Shown here: positions 1 to 10,650 of the stretch, piece by piece
Layout of the letters: every line of letters begins with the position of its first letter
Position numbering within the stretch: the first letter of the stretch is position 1
Assembly (NCBI GenBank): GCA_029747015.1
Contig: JAKOGI010002753.1
Span: 24,406-88,405, forward strand
Reading direction: 5' to 3'
Source of the DNA: Carnegiea gigantea
Lineage: Eukaryota; Streptophyta; Magnoliopsida; Caryophyllales; Cactaceae
DNA: 64,000 nucleotides
Translations under genes and position numbers: made by a program
The notes under the pieces: generated by a model
Told to the model about the DNA's origin: nothing
The model's input: only the letters and a program-made list of their open reading frames with translations
The model's database searches: none

Positions 1-908
1 ACGGAATCCCCTTAGATATAGTATCAGATAGGGATCAAAGAGTCCAAACTCATTTTTAAAAAGCACTTCAAAAGGCCTTTAGGACCAAATTGAACTTTAG
101 AAGCTCTTATCAGCTTGAGACATATGGGGAAAATGAAAAAGTGAATCAAATTCTAGAGGATATGTTAAGAGCTTGTGTGTTGGAGTTCCAAGGGAAGTGG
201 GAAGACGATTTACTGTTGGTGGAGTTTTCTTATAACAATAGCTACTAGTCAACCATCAGAATGGCCCCATTTGAGGCTTTATATGGAAGAAAATGTAGAA
301 CCTGACTGTGTTGGAGTGACTTGGATGAAGTATTTACTATAGGCCCTGAAATGATCTAGGAAATCATGGAAATAATAAGAAAGATTTGGGAGCACATTAA
401 GGTTGCCCAGAGTCGGCAAAAGAGTTATGCGGACAAGAGAAGGAGGCCTTTGGAGTTTAAAATAAGCAATAAGGTTTTTCTGAAAGTATCACCAACTAAG
501 GGTATCAAGAGGTTCGGGGTATGAGGTAAGCTGAGTCCAAGATATATTGGACCATATGAAATCATTGAAAAGTTGAATCCTATAGCTTATTGTCTGGATC
601 TGTTGGTAGAACTAGAACACGTGCATAACATGTTTCACATCTCTCAGCTTGGAAAGTATACCCCGGATCCAAACCATGCCATTGTATCTGAACCTATTGA
701 AATCACTACGGATTTAGTATATGAAGAGCAACCAATCTAAATACTAGATCACAAGATTAAGCAGTTGTGCAATAAGCAGATACCTCTAGTCGAAGTGCTA
801 TGGTCAAATCATACCTCCCAAGAAGCTTCTTGGGAGACTGAAGAGGAAATGAAAGCCAAATTTCCACAATTATTTGAGGTAATCTTGCATTACATGGAAA
901 AGCCATAA
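1..908 (+). pseudogene. pol: Gyp-A1 pol 3' end: integrase core to chromodomain-like tail (degraded Ty3/gypsy)
   Basis: One frame beginning at base 3 reads through the second half of a Ty3/gypsy integrase. It contains IVSDRD around the second catalytic Asp, EDMLRACVLEF, MAPFEALYGRKC and a C-terminal GKLSPRYIGPYEIIEKLNP stretch. A chromodomain-like tail follows (LVEVLWSNHTSQEASWE) and the frame ends at TAA 906-908. The wording is that of Tekay/Del chromoviruses, which is family knowledge. The frame carries several stops (first near base 56), so the protein is dead. The conserved His-Pro-Gln-Thr-Asp-Gly block has decayed to a LETYGE stretch. The 5' part of the element lies outside the window. 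A polypurine tract and LTR start follow directly. Degraded gypsy pol is certain; the lineage is fairly sure. Confidence 0.9.
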
Positions 909-942
909 GTTTCGAGGGCGAAACTCTTTAAGGGGGAAAGAC
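908..942 (+). other. Gyp-A1 pre-PPT hairpin and polypurine tract
   Basis: AGTTTCG-AGGG-CGAAACT (908-925) is a perfect 7-bp inverted repeat. The purine tract TTAAGGGGGAAAGA follows and ends just before the LTR start at 943. The same arrangement precedes the 3' LTRs of LARD-1, LARD-2 and Gyp-A2. Confidence 0.8.
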
Positions 943-980
943 CGTAATAGCCCAACCCTAAAAATATTTAATTAAGTTTA
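943..980 (+). mobile_element. Gyp-A1 3' LTR, first 38 bp (interrupted by LARD-2)
   Basis: The LTR start reads CGTAATAGCCCAACCC, equivalent to TGTAATGACCCAACCC at the start of the Gyp-A2 LTR (minus strand from 17824), with the initial TG mutated to CG. The sequence stops at 980 with gttta, the target duplication of LARD-2, and resumes at 49721. Confidence 0.85.
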
Positions 981-1720
981 TTTAAGACCCGCATTCTCTA
1001 TTTTACGTTAAGTTGGCTGTCCTACCTTCTACGTTACAAAATTCCTATTTTTACTAAAACATACATAAGTTAAATTATCATTTATGTGCCTATGTGAGCG
1101 ATAATTTTATTTAAAAGAATATTTTGTCGCTATATATATTATTATTATTATCGTTAATTATTTAGAAAATTCTTGAGTTAATACAAACTCATGCCTTCAA
1201 AATCATTAATCGTTTTATTTAGTCGTTTCCCCGAATTTAATTAAGACACCGGTTTAGGACGTTTCTGCCCGAGCTTAGACTGAATATTAACGAATTTGGG
1301 ATCGGGAACCTAGTTATAGTAGCTTTTGAGCAAAAAAGAAACCAAAAAAAAAAAAAATAACAAAAAGGGGGCCGAAGCCCCTTTCTTCAGCCAAAACCAC
1401 GACAAGGAGAGGTTCCACTGGAACCCAGCCCCGTGAACCACCATGAAGAGAGAGAAGAGAGAATGAGGGAGAGATTGAGGAGGAGAGAAGCAACAGGTCA
1501 GGCGACGGGGGCGGCGACGCCACGCCGGCGACCACCTGGCTCGCACAAGCAAGCCGCGGCCCCCCTCTATGGCCCACTGAAATCAGAAAGAGAGAGAGAG
1601 ACGGAGACGCGTGGGCATGGGAGAGAAGCGAGCACCACACACCACACACCACCACCATAGCAACCACCACCGGTCCGCCACCCACTAGTGACGATGGTGT
1701 TAGGGAGCCACCGACTCGCA

Positions 1721-1728
1721 TATAAATA
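1721..1728 (+). promoter_or_regulatory. Candidate TATA box of LARD-2 5' LTR
   Basis: TATAAATA lies in gactcgcaTATAAATAgtgagg. The same place in the 3' LTR reads TATAAACA (46658-46665). Its position about 740 bp into the LTR, upstream of the conserved leader 20-mer, suits a U3/R boundary. It would place a transcription start near 1750-1760; that is inference. Confidence 0.5.
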
Positions 1729-1867
1729 GTGAGGTTGTGAGCAATTAGGGCTGCGAAGGTCGACGGTCATCAGTTCTCTCTGGCTACAACACAAACCGAC
1801 GAAGCATCGAACCCGACTCAGATGCGCCCAAACCAAACCCCAAATCGGGTCCTAAGCGTGCATTCGA

Positions 1868-1887
1868 GGTGGGTGTTTCTCGCCTCC
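1868..1887 (+). promoter_or_regulatory. 20-mer shared by the LARD LTRs, with a splice-donor-like AG|GTGGGT
   Basis: The 20-mer GGTGGGTGTTTCTCGCCTCC occurs here, at 7061-7080 and at 46805-46824, and with one change at 14515-14534. These are all four LARD LTRs, although the two families differ strongly around it. Preceded by AG, it resembles a 5' splice site. It could equally be a binding site in the leader. Confidence 0.45.
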
Positions 1888-1924
1888 TAAATATTAGTAA
1901 TTTCGAAAATATTTTAACTCTTAA

Positions 1925-2660
1925 GTTGTGATGCATGTCAGTTTAGGATTAGTTAGATTAATAGAGATTGTGCATGTTCTATGAGATTATGCATGTTCTA
2001 TAAGATTATGCATGTTCTATTTCAGCTGAATTTAGTTTAAATTGATGTATGGTAAGTTTAATTAGTCAATGCCTAAAAATGACTTCGAAATAACCTAACA
2101 ATTCCTTGAATCAATATATGTTAGTTTAGTTAATTAATGCTTAAAAATGGCTTCGAATCGATATATGTTAGTTTAGTTAATTAATGCTTGAAAATGGCTT
2201 CGAATGGATATAAGTTAGTTTAGTTAATCTATGCTTATAATTGGCTTTGACATAACCTAAGAATGTTTCGAATCGATGCTCGTTAAGTTAACTGATTCAA
2301 AATGACATCGAAACGAACTAAGAATGCCTAAAGCTGATGCATGCCGAATTGGTTAGCTCTCGATTAAAAGTAACCCTGGAAACGACCTAAACATGTTTTA
2401 AATTGATACTTGTAAAGTTAGTTCATTCATGTTTAAAAGTGACCTTTCAAAACCTAAGCATGCTTTGATTTGTCGCTTGATAAGTTAGTTTGATCATGTT
2501 TAAAAGTAGCCCTCGAAACAACCTAACGTGCTTTAAATTGATGCACGTTGAATTAGTTGACCCATGCTTGGAAATGTTCTCAAAACAACCAAAGAATGTC
2601 TTTAAACGACGTATGTTAAGGTGGTTAGTCACGCTTTGGAAATGACATGAACTTGGCATG
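1925..2660 (+). repeat. Degenerate tandem repeats in LARD-2 LTR
   Basis: A unit of about 47-70 bp built on GTTAGTTTAGTTAATTAATGC...GGCTTCGAA...CGAT recurs through the segment. The clearest copies (about 2125-2220) have a 47-bp period; later copies include an extra AAC-CTAA-GAATG block. A small array of GATTATGCATGTTCTAT (about 1965-2020) precedes it. The 3' LTR has the same array at about 46860-47530. Confidence 0.7.
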
Positions 2661-2939
2661 CTTACCTCCTATTCGCGAGTTATGAATGTAGGCCAGTTTC
2701 ATGCATTGTGAGTTTATTTCAGTTTGTTAAGTACTTATTTCAAGTTAATGCAATATATATGTATATATGCTTATATATGCTATATTGAACTGCTAGATGG
2801 TTACTGCTCGCTCGGTAAATTTATACGTAGCTATTTCATCTTGATTATTATGATAATATGCTATGGTTATGGAATTGAAAACCGAGTTGGTAGTCGGATT
2901 GCTTGAGGATGAACTAATGAGGATTTTGAGGTTCTTTGT

Positions 2940-5900
2940 TGTAACACTCCCAAAATGCTAATGATATGATTTACAAAAAACTGCAGCGGAAGACTTAATA
3001 ATAGAAGGCGCTACCGTCGTCCTGATAAGGACAAGGCTCACTGAAACCATTTAATCTTATAACTCATGTTCACAAACGCAAAATCTATTAAACTGAAACA
3101 CTTCAAGACCAAAATCCATAATAGTTCAACTTTAATACCATCAACTTGATCATACCATGAGCTACCTCGCACTCCATACTACACAAGTATATTGAATATA
3201 GACCTAACTTGACCCTAAGGTCGATTCCAACATTCATGTTATGCTGAATCCACTGTGAGCATCTGATGACTTCCGAAAGGGCTTGCTAAAAGGAGAAACA
3301 TGTGATGCTTCATCACCTAAAATGGAAAACATGAAAACAATTCGAAAATGTGAGCAAAAACTCAGCATATACATTCCTGTATTGCAAAATGAGCATAGAA
3401 ACACTGTTGATGGGTACCTGCCTTTACAATTCATTTAGTTCGCAATAACAATGAAAATGAAAGTAATATGAAACTGAATTGCTCATTATTATCTGGATGC
3501 GAACCCCTTGCAATGATATGATCTATATATAGGTGTACACCTGCCAATCCGATCAAGAGTTGGCCTGAAGTTGCGTGGGTAAATGACAGGCTAACACCTT
3601 ATAGATGATAACTGATGGGGCCACAAGTTAAATGGCAAATCACTATATAAACTGATTCATTGATAAACTCATTAGGAGTTATAACTTGATAAACATGATC
3701 GACTTTCTGAAGATACAGGCAATGGACGTACCTTAAGTCTTTAAAAATGTCATCTGACTTGATAAAAGTCAGCTGTTTATAAATATCATCTGACTTAAAA
3801 AATACGTTCCGACTTGATAACACTTATACATAATGGGGAATGATAACTAGGCCTCGACTCTTTTTCATAAATGTCATTGTAAGTATATGTAGTCAGTAAA
3901 TGATCTTTACTCATATAATTGAGTAAGTAAAAGTATGTGTAACAGAAATTAAGTAATTAAATGGTATACATAACTTGAGCATTTTAATATAACTTCAAAG
4001 CTGAATTGATGAAAGTAATTAAATTTGATATAAAGTAAATGAAAGTAAAATAGATAACAGTGAGATAAATGAGATTACAAAGGAAAAGGCCTTGATGGTG
4101 ACAAATGAGGGAGTGGTCGTAGCCTTTTCTGAGATAGGTTGCTGATACGGGTTTAAGGCTCACTGATGTATAGCTTGGTTCAAGATAACAGCGAGTACAC
4201 TAGATTGGCTTGATAAATACACTTGATACATTCTGAATTGAGTAAGTAATAGAGGTTTGAGGCCAAGAGAGATATATCTTGGTTTAAAATAGCATAAACT
4301 GTAATAACTTTATCTGATAAATATAGTTTCTGAGTCACAACTCTCTCCACTTCTCATATTTCATTCATAAATCCATTAGATATAGAATTTCACCCCAAAT
4401 GAGTCATTAAACTCAATAGAAGCTATTAAGCTCACTAAGCTTGGTATTTTCTTTGTAAAATCCATAATTGATTCAAAGCTCATAAACAAGCTCTCAAATT
4501 GTATATTTGTCTTATTCTTTCTCCTTAATCAAGCTAAAAGCTCCATGAAAGTCCATGAATATTCATTTCCCCCCCCTTAAATAACCTTGCTTGGCACAAA
4601 ATACACAAAATGAGTGCATGATCAATCTCACTTAATCTTTATTATTACTCTTTACACAATTACTCAAAATGCTTCCAAAAATCACCGAACTCGAAATATT
4701 CAACTAAAATACATGAAATCTTATAGGAAATTCAAAAATGATAGGGACAATCAACAGTACAATTTTCAAAATTTCCCTCCATGTATACGCTGCATAGAAA
4801 TTACAATAACGGTCTAATTTACCCCAAAGCAGGCTAGTTCACTTCAAAAATTCATAACCTTCATTGTAGACCTCAAATGGAGACCTAAGACCCCAATATG
4901 AAAAGATTAAGAAGTCCCAAAAAATGTTCATTTATAGGAAAAAATATGATTCCTACAATAGAGTTCCCAAAATGGGGGTAAAATACAAGTGTGTCAGTTT
5001 TTAGTCCATTCTGCGCAGTTTCGGTAAAACGACGATAACTTTTTCCACAGACCTCAGATTAAGGCGATTCAAGAAGTATTTGAAAGCTGACACACTGAAA
5101 TATCTACCCACTAAAAATCATAGTTTTTTAATGGGCCAATCATTACCAGTTTAATCGTGAACTTTGCCCTGTTTTGCTGAAATTTCCAGCCTCACTGTTT
5201 TGACTTTTCTCTCTCTTTTTCATGTACATCCTCACTTGAAATCATTCCAAATTACCAAAAACATCATCATAATCATCAAAAAAACTAAATATTATAAAAT
5301 CAAATGCAAATCAATCCATAAACACGGTTTTAACTTAGCTTACATGAACATGATCACCCCTAAGCCCTAGCATGATTTAAGCTCAACTTCACCATGATCA
5401 ACACTAAAAAAACTCTTATTACTTATCAAAATATCATGATTAATGATCATAAACATCAAAAGAAGAATCAAAACTAAAATAAAAATCAAAACCAATAAGA
5501 TCAAGCTTTAAGGTTACTCACTTTGATTGAAAATAAGTAGAGATGGAGAAGAGGTTTCATGGTTTTGATGATATAAGATGGTAGCTTGAGGTATTAGGAT
5601 GTCAGGAGGGGTCGGAGATCACCGGAGCTGGTCGAAAAAGTGGCCGAAAATCAGCCAGAATAGTGGCTGGAGCTGCTGCCATGGGGGAGAAAGAGAGGAG
5701 AGAGAAAATGGAGTTTTTGGGTTGATTTGTATTTGTTTTGACTAATCTGACTCTTGGCTAGAAAAGTTGCTATTTAGCTAACCATGGTTAAGCTTAATCA
5801 TTGTAATTAGTTAGGTTAATAAGCAAACTTGTTGGGCTTCAAATTGGGCCAATAAAAATTGGATTCGGGTATAAAACGCTTCGCAACGATAACGTTTTTG

Positions 5901-6090
5901 CGTAATTCAAAATAAAATTTTTGTAATGTTATAAAAATAATAATAACAATAATAACAATAATAATAATAACAATAACAATAATAATAATAATAATAATGA
6001 TAATAGTAATAATTTCTTAAATTATAATTATCGAGGCCTACTATCGATTCACCCGATATTTAATTAATCAACAAAACTTGAATTAACAAT
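2940..6090 (-). mobile_element. Gyp-A2 3' LTR, distal part (left of LARD-1)
   Basis: It aligns with the 5' LTR halves 33525-34614 and 38824-40865. In plus orientation it begins TGTAACACTCCCAAAATGC and is interrupted at 6090, just after acaat, by LARD-1. It contains an A/T trinucleotide microsatellite near 5935-6010. Short frames in it are not conserved in the partner LTR in a way that suggests coding. Confidence 0.85.
5935..6012. repeat. (AAT/AAC)n microsatellite in Gyp-A2 LTR
   Basis: Trinucleotide run of ataata/aacaat type. The partner LTR has the same run, with a different length and interruption pattern, at about 40707-40785. Confidence 0.85.
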
Positions 6091-7119
6091 TATAAGGGCC
6101 GCCTTTTTTATGTCCGATAACGTCGCTGCCTTACCTTTTACGTTACAAAATTCGTATTTTTATTAGCTATATGAGTTAAATTAGCATCGATGTGCTTATG
6201 TGAGCGATAATTTTATGAAAAAGAATTATTATCGCTATTATTGATTTTAAAGTTAATTCATGCTATTTGTGCCCTTCAATTATATCAATAGTTTAATTTA
6301 GTCGTTATTCGATTTATTTAGTCGTTTTTCGAGTGGGAGTAGGTTATTAACCTTAGAATTAGTTTCAAGGTTTAATAAATCAAACCTTGACGTATTTGGA
6401 ATCGAGTAATCGATGAAAGGTCGTATTATCGATTTTAGAATTCGGAATATGAATTAAACTAGCGGTGTTAAGTATTGGGCAAGCTGGAATCAAAAAAAAA
6501 AAGGGAAAGAGGATGGAGGGGCAATTTGGTCAAAACGCGTGAGCCCCTTTTTCTTCCCCCGTGTTTCCGCGATAGCTTGGAGCTTCCTCTCTCTCCTTTA
6601 TGGTTCTTCTTCCTCTTTCCCTCCTCCACCATGCCCGCGGCCAGCAAGCTCCCAAAAACCTCTGATTTTCGACTCAACCCAACTCAAAAATCCTCCAAAA
6701 TTCACCTCCCTAACCCCAGCCGAGCCCTATGTTGCAAAATCTAGCAGAAATTTGAAGGATTCGCCACGGTTTCGGTTCAGTTGGGCTACGAATCAAGCCC
6801 CCGACGCGAGCCAACGTTCAGCCATGCAATCTCGTTTTTAATTGCCACAAATTCCCTCTAAATCGAATTTAAAATCTCAACTTCAAGCATCAAGTCAGTG
6901 AGTGAGAGTTTGGGCTGAAATTAGGGTTCGACTTGGGTGAATTGGGCATGGTTTGGGGGTCTGTTTGTGCAATGGTGAGCAAGAACCAAGGAAATGGCAG
7001 TCGTTCGAGCCCTAGAGTCGAGCCGGCAGCCTCGGATTCGAGCCGTTAGCTTGGAGTCCAGGTGGGTGTTTCTCGCCTCCTAAGTATTAGTAGTTTCGAA
7101 AGCGTTTTAACCCTTTCAG

Positions 7120-7640
7120 TTGTGATTCATGCTAAGTTTAGTTAGTTTATGCCTGAAAATGACTTTGAATCGTTAAATGTTAGTTTAGTTGATTAATACT
7201 CGAAAGTGGCTTGAATCGATACGTGTTAGTTTAGTTAGTTCACGCCTGAAAACGTAGTTCGAAACGAGTTATGCATGTTTAGATTCGATTCAAGTGAAGT
7301 TAGTTAATACATGTCTGACAGTTCAGTTCGAAATGAGTCATGATGTTTAGATTCGATTCAAGTGAATTCAGTTAATGCATGCCTGAAAAGTTGACTTGAA
7401 TAGTAACTTCGATATAATAAATGAACGCCTTGAATCGTATTATGTTTCAATGGGTTCGTTATGCTTGAATAGTAATTCGACGTACTAAACCAACGTCTTG
7501 AATCGTGTTATGCTTAAATGGCTAAATTAGGCTTGAAATGAAACCTCGAAATAATGAATGAATGCCTCATATCGATGCTTGTCTATTTAGTTGAATTATG
7601 CTCGTGAAGTAGCTTGGAAACTACATTCGAACGACCGAAA
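7120..7640 (+). repeat. Degenerate tandem repeats in LARD-1 LTR
   Basis: Repeats of the GTTAGTTTAGTTAGTTCACGCCTGAAAA...CGAA type, alternating with GAATCGT-ATTATG variants. They are homologous in layout to the array in LARD-2. The 3' LTR copy is at about 14580-15080. Confidence 0.65.
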
Positions 7641-8650
7641 TGAGCATGTTTACCCCCTTAACTACAATACATGAATGTAATCATGTTTCATTCTTACTTA
7701 GTTTAATTCAGCTTGCTAAGCATTTGTTTCAAGTTAATGCGATATGAATTTATACACATGTATATATGGTTATAACTGTTGGCTGTAGCGCACTGCGGAA
7801 TGATATTTGCTTGATCAGTGAGTTATGTATTGGTAAGTTTACATATCGCTTTTCAGTATGACATAGGGGATTTGAATGTTTTGATTATTGATATGAAAAC
7901 CGAGATGGTAGTTGGATGGTTTGAGTTAGAACTATGAGTGGTTCGAGGTTCTTTATGGTACGGTGCTCGTGAGGAGGGAGCCTGGGTTGTAAATTAACCG
8001 TAATCGTGTGGATTGCGAGGCCATGTGTGCCTCATTGTATTGTTGAAATGATTATAAAGTGCTTGAATGTAATACGTGCAAATCCCTCCCCTTTTATGTT
8101 ATTAAGATGCATTATGTGTTTGAAGGTGTTGTTTTGAAAAAGGATGTTTCTTGTGTTTCAAAATAATAGTAGCCATGACTATTAGCAATCAATGGTATAT
8201 GTTAGCTATACGAACTTTGTTTTGGGAGTGAACTCGCTTGAACGGGGGAATCCCTAAAGAATTTGATTAAAAAGAAAGTGCGATGTATAAAAAAGGATTT
8301 CGCTGTGAGAGGCAACAAAATTATTAGCTGTTATGGCCGATACACTTTCAATTGGCTAAGATAATATGCTTCGGACAATATGTTATGAATGATGTTAACC
8401 TAAGGGATAAGTCCTAATACTAGGAGACTCTAGAAGACCCTGATGAGGGTAATGGTCCGATATGTTATATGTAGCCGTCCTGGGAGTAAGAGCTTAAGCG
8501 TGAGCGTTAGGTCTCACTATAGAGTTGAGAATAGATCTCACCCAATCAGCACCCTGTAATGATTTTATGCCAGACGTATTGCCCTAATAAGAAAAGAAAA
8601 GCAGCTGACATTTTGCCATTTTAAGTATTTCAGAAGAAAGAAAGTTTCAA

Positions 8651-8786
8651 GGGCCATTAAGAGGCCAGTTGAATGAAATGTAAAAAGTTATAAGGGTCAT
8701 CATGCGACCAATACGAAAGAGATTTCCTTTAATTAAAACGAGCCTCAAGGAGGCTAAGAAAACAGTTTTTATGGGCCTCAAGAGGC
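8651..8786 (+). repeat. Mini-hairpin array in LARD-1 5' LTR
   Basis: Four short inverted repeats lie about 40 bp apart: GGCC-attaaga-GGCC (8652-8666), GGTC...GACC (8695-8709), GCCTC-aag-GAGGC (about 8741-8753) and GCCTC-aa-GAGGC (about 8775-8786). Each of the last two is followed by TAAG. Equivalent arrays are in the LARD-1 3' LTR (16104-16242) and both LARD-2 LTRs (41843-41965, 48498-48600). Confidence 0.7.
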
Positions 8787-10078
8787 TAAGCAAAGTGTTT
8801 TCAAGAAAAGAAGAAAAGTTTTCTGTGTATGTTCTGTGCTTCTCTTATGAATGAAATGTGAATGAGATTTCAAGTAAGGCTAAGTAAAGTGTTTTTACAA
8901 GAAGAAAGAAAGATGGTTGTGCATTACATATGAATGGGATCTAAGTAAAGTATGCTAATGAAAATAAAGCATTATGTGAACATTCCAAGTATAACTTATG
9001 AATGAGATGCTAAGTAAGATACGATCATGAAAAAGAAAGCCTTGTGATCATATTTCATGCGCACCCTATGAATGAAATTTAAATGAGACTTGAAATTTGT
9101 GTGTGCCTTATGTATATCATATGAATGAAATGCCAAGAAAAGTATGACTATGAAAAGAGATAACCTTAAATGTACATCTTATGAATGATGTTTTATGTAT
9201 AGTTTGAATGGAATGCTAAATAGTCATGTTTATGAAAAAGAAAGTTTCTGTGCTTAGCCTTGTTGCTTGCTTATGTGAATTAAGTGCTTGGTTTTAAGAA
9301 GTTGGTTATTTATGAGCTTAGAAATATGTTCAAGTGGTTAAAAATGAAGTTTATGTTTAGTGATCCTTCCATAAGGGTTTTATGAATGCCTAATATGATA
9401 GTAAAGTATGAATACGTGATATGTAACTATTAAAGATATTATTGTCTGTAACGGTTTTGGTATTAAGGGGTCGAGGGACACTCACTGAGCATGTGGTTGC
9501 TCATCCCACTAATCTTTCCCCTTTTTCCCCTGGTTTTCTTTGTGACATGAAGAAATTGAGTCAGCTATGTCAAGATGGAGTCTATTCTCACTTGCAAGGT
9601 GTCATGTGTGCCTACTTATGTCTTTAATGAAGTCAAGTAAAGTATTCTTAGTTTGTAAATGTATGTAAACCAAGTATCCTAGTTCATGTAATGCATATGG
9701 TACAATATCGTATTAGCCAACCATCTAATTAGTTAGGTGTCATCTTTGTTAAAGTTAGTTATGTTTTGGGATGTAAACCCCAATACTCCGGCTGTGTGAA
9801 CCGTTGAGTTATATTTTCTTTTATTCTTTATTAATGAACTATTCTGTTTGGTGTACTCTGAGCGAGTGGCTCGTTAAGTTATGAACTCCAGCGTGTAGCC
9901 GTTGAGCTTCTTTTAAATGTTTTATACTTCCGTTGATTTGCAGAGGTTTATTGTAGGGCTTTTAGCCTCGAAACGGTTAGTTTTTAGGGGAAACTCTGTC
10001 CGTTTCGCCCCAGAATTTAAGTAAGAAGTTAAGAAAATGTAACGCTCCTGGCCCTAGGGGCTGGCGGTGTTACATTGA

Positions 10079-10090
10079 TGGTATCAGAGC
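10079..10090 (+). other. Primer-binding site of LARD-1
   Basis: TGGTATCAGAGC, complementary to the 3' end of plant initiator tRNA-Met, four bases after the LTR end at 10074. Confidence 0.93.
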
Positions 10091-10574
10091 AAGGTCCTGC
10101 GACCATAGGTGGCGACCTGAGTCTTGCATCTTATATAGTTTCCTAGAAACATGTTGTGATAATGTGACATATGTTGTGCTTTGTGTGTAAATGTGAGCTT
10201 GTATGATCGTGCTGCACTTAACTAGTTATGTGTGGCTCGAGAAGGCCGATTGAGTAAAACTGGTGAGTTGTGCGTTAGTATAGGAGTCCAATAGCTCTCC
10301 CCACACCTTCAGGTGATGTTGACTTCATTGGTGTAATATGTTCCTAACGTGCTAATTGACTTCATTGATCGACTTTTAGGCGATCCGGTTAAACCAATCG
10401 GAAGTATGTGAGTCGTGTGTTAGGATGTGAGCCCAATTCATTTCCATGTTCTTGTGTGAGGTAAGTGTTGTTTTAAGTGGTAAATGTTTTCTTCGTGCTC
10501 TCTGAAAAGACGATCAATAGTTCAGGCACATCAATTTGAACTTGAACGATTGAAAAATCACTCTCTAAGCTCAT

Positions 10575-10650
10575 CTCTGCCCCTGAAGTACGATTTGCTT
10601 CTCGGGCCCCATAATAGAGTGAGCGGACGTACTCGAAGGTTGGTAGAGAG
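10575..10650 (+). other. LARD-1 internal module A (stem-loop candidate)
   Basis: CCCCTGAAGTACG (10580-10592) can pair partly with CGTACTCGAAGG (10628-10639) across a GATTTGC...GGGCCCC...AATAGAGTGAG loop. It resembles module B at 13310-13395 in order and wording, and module A of LARD-2 at 43440-43510. Confidence 0.55.

Larger units (their letters stand above)
981..2939 (+). mobile_element. LARD-2 5' LTR, first half
   Basis: It starts TTTAAGACCCGC (TGTAAGACCCGC in the 3' LTR at 45935) and matches the 3' LTR down to gaggttctttgt, where Gyp-A2 was inserted. It holds a purine/pyrimidine-rich segment near 1330-1660 with short open frames on both strands. Those frames are not kept between the two LTR copies, so I do not call genes there. 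Further on come a TATA box, a conserved 20-mer (1868-1887) and an array of degenerate repeats (about 1925-2660). Confidence 0.85.
6091..10074 (+). mobile_element. LARD-1 5' LTR
   Basis: It starts TATAAGGGCCGCC (TGTAAGGCCCGCC in the 3' LTR) and ends GGCGGTGTTACA, immediately before the PBS. In order it contains a C/T-rich segment (6540-6660), the conserved 20-mer (7061-7080), degenerate TTAGTTTAGTTAGT repeats (about 7120-7640), a mini-hairpin array (8651-8786), an A-rich repeat array (about 8810-9240) and a conserved end block (about 9840-10074). Confidence 0.92.

Noticed and set aside
6475..6841. Overlapping open frames of 89-100 codons in LARD-1 LTR (also 13932-14153)
   Set aside because: C/T-rich LTR stretch; the counterpart frames in the other LTR differ in length and frame, so coding is not supported.
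9969..10007. CGAAACGG...CCGTTTCG 8-bp inverted repeat near the LARD-1 5' LTR end
   Set aside because: Not kept as a stem in the LARD-1 3' LTR, LARD-2 or the Gyp-A2 leader; the primary sequence, not the pairing, is conserved.
10079..10090. tRNA-like sequence GGTATCAGAGC seen at several places
   Set aside because: These are primer-binding sites complementary to the 3' end of initiator tRNA-Met, placed right after LTR ends. No tRNA gene was found.
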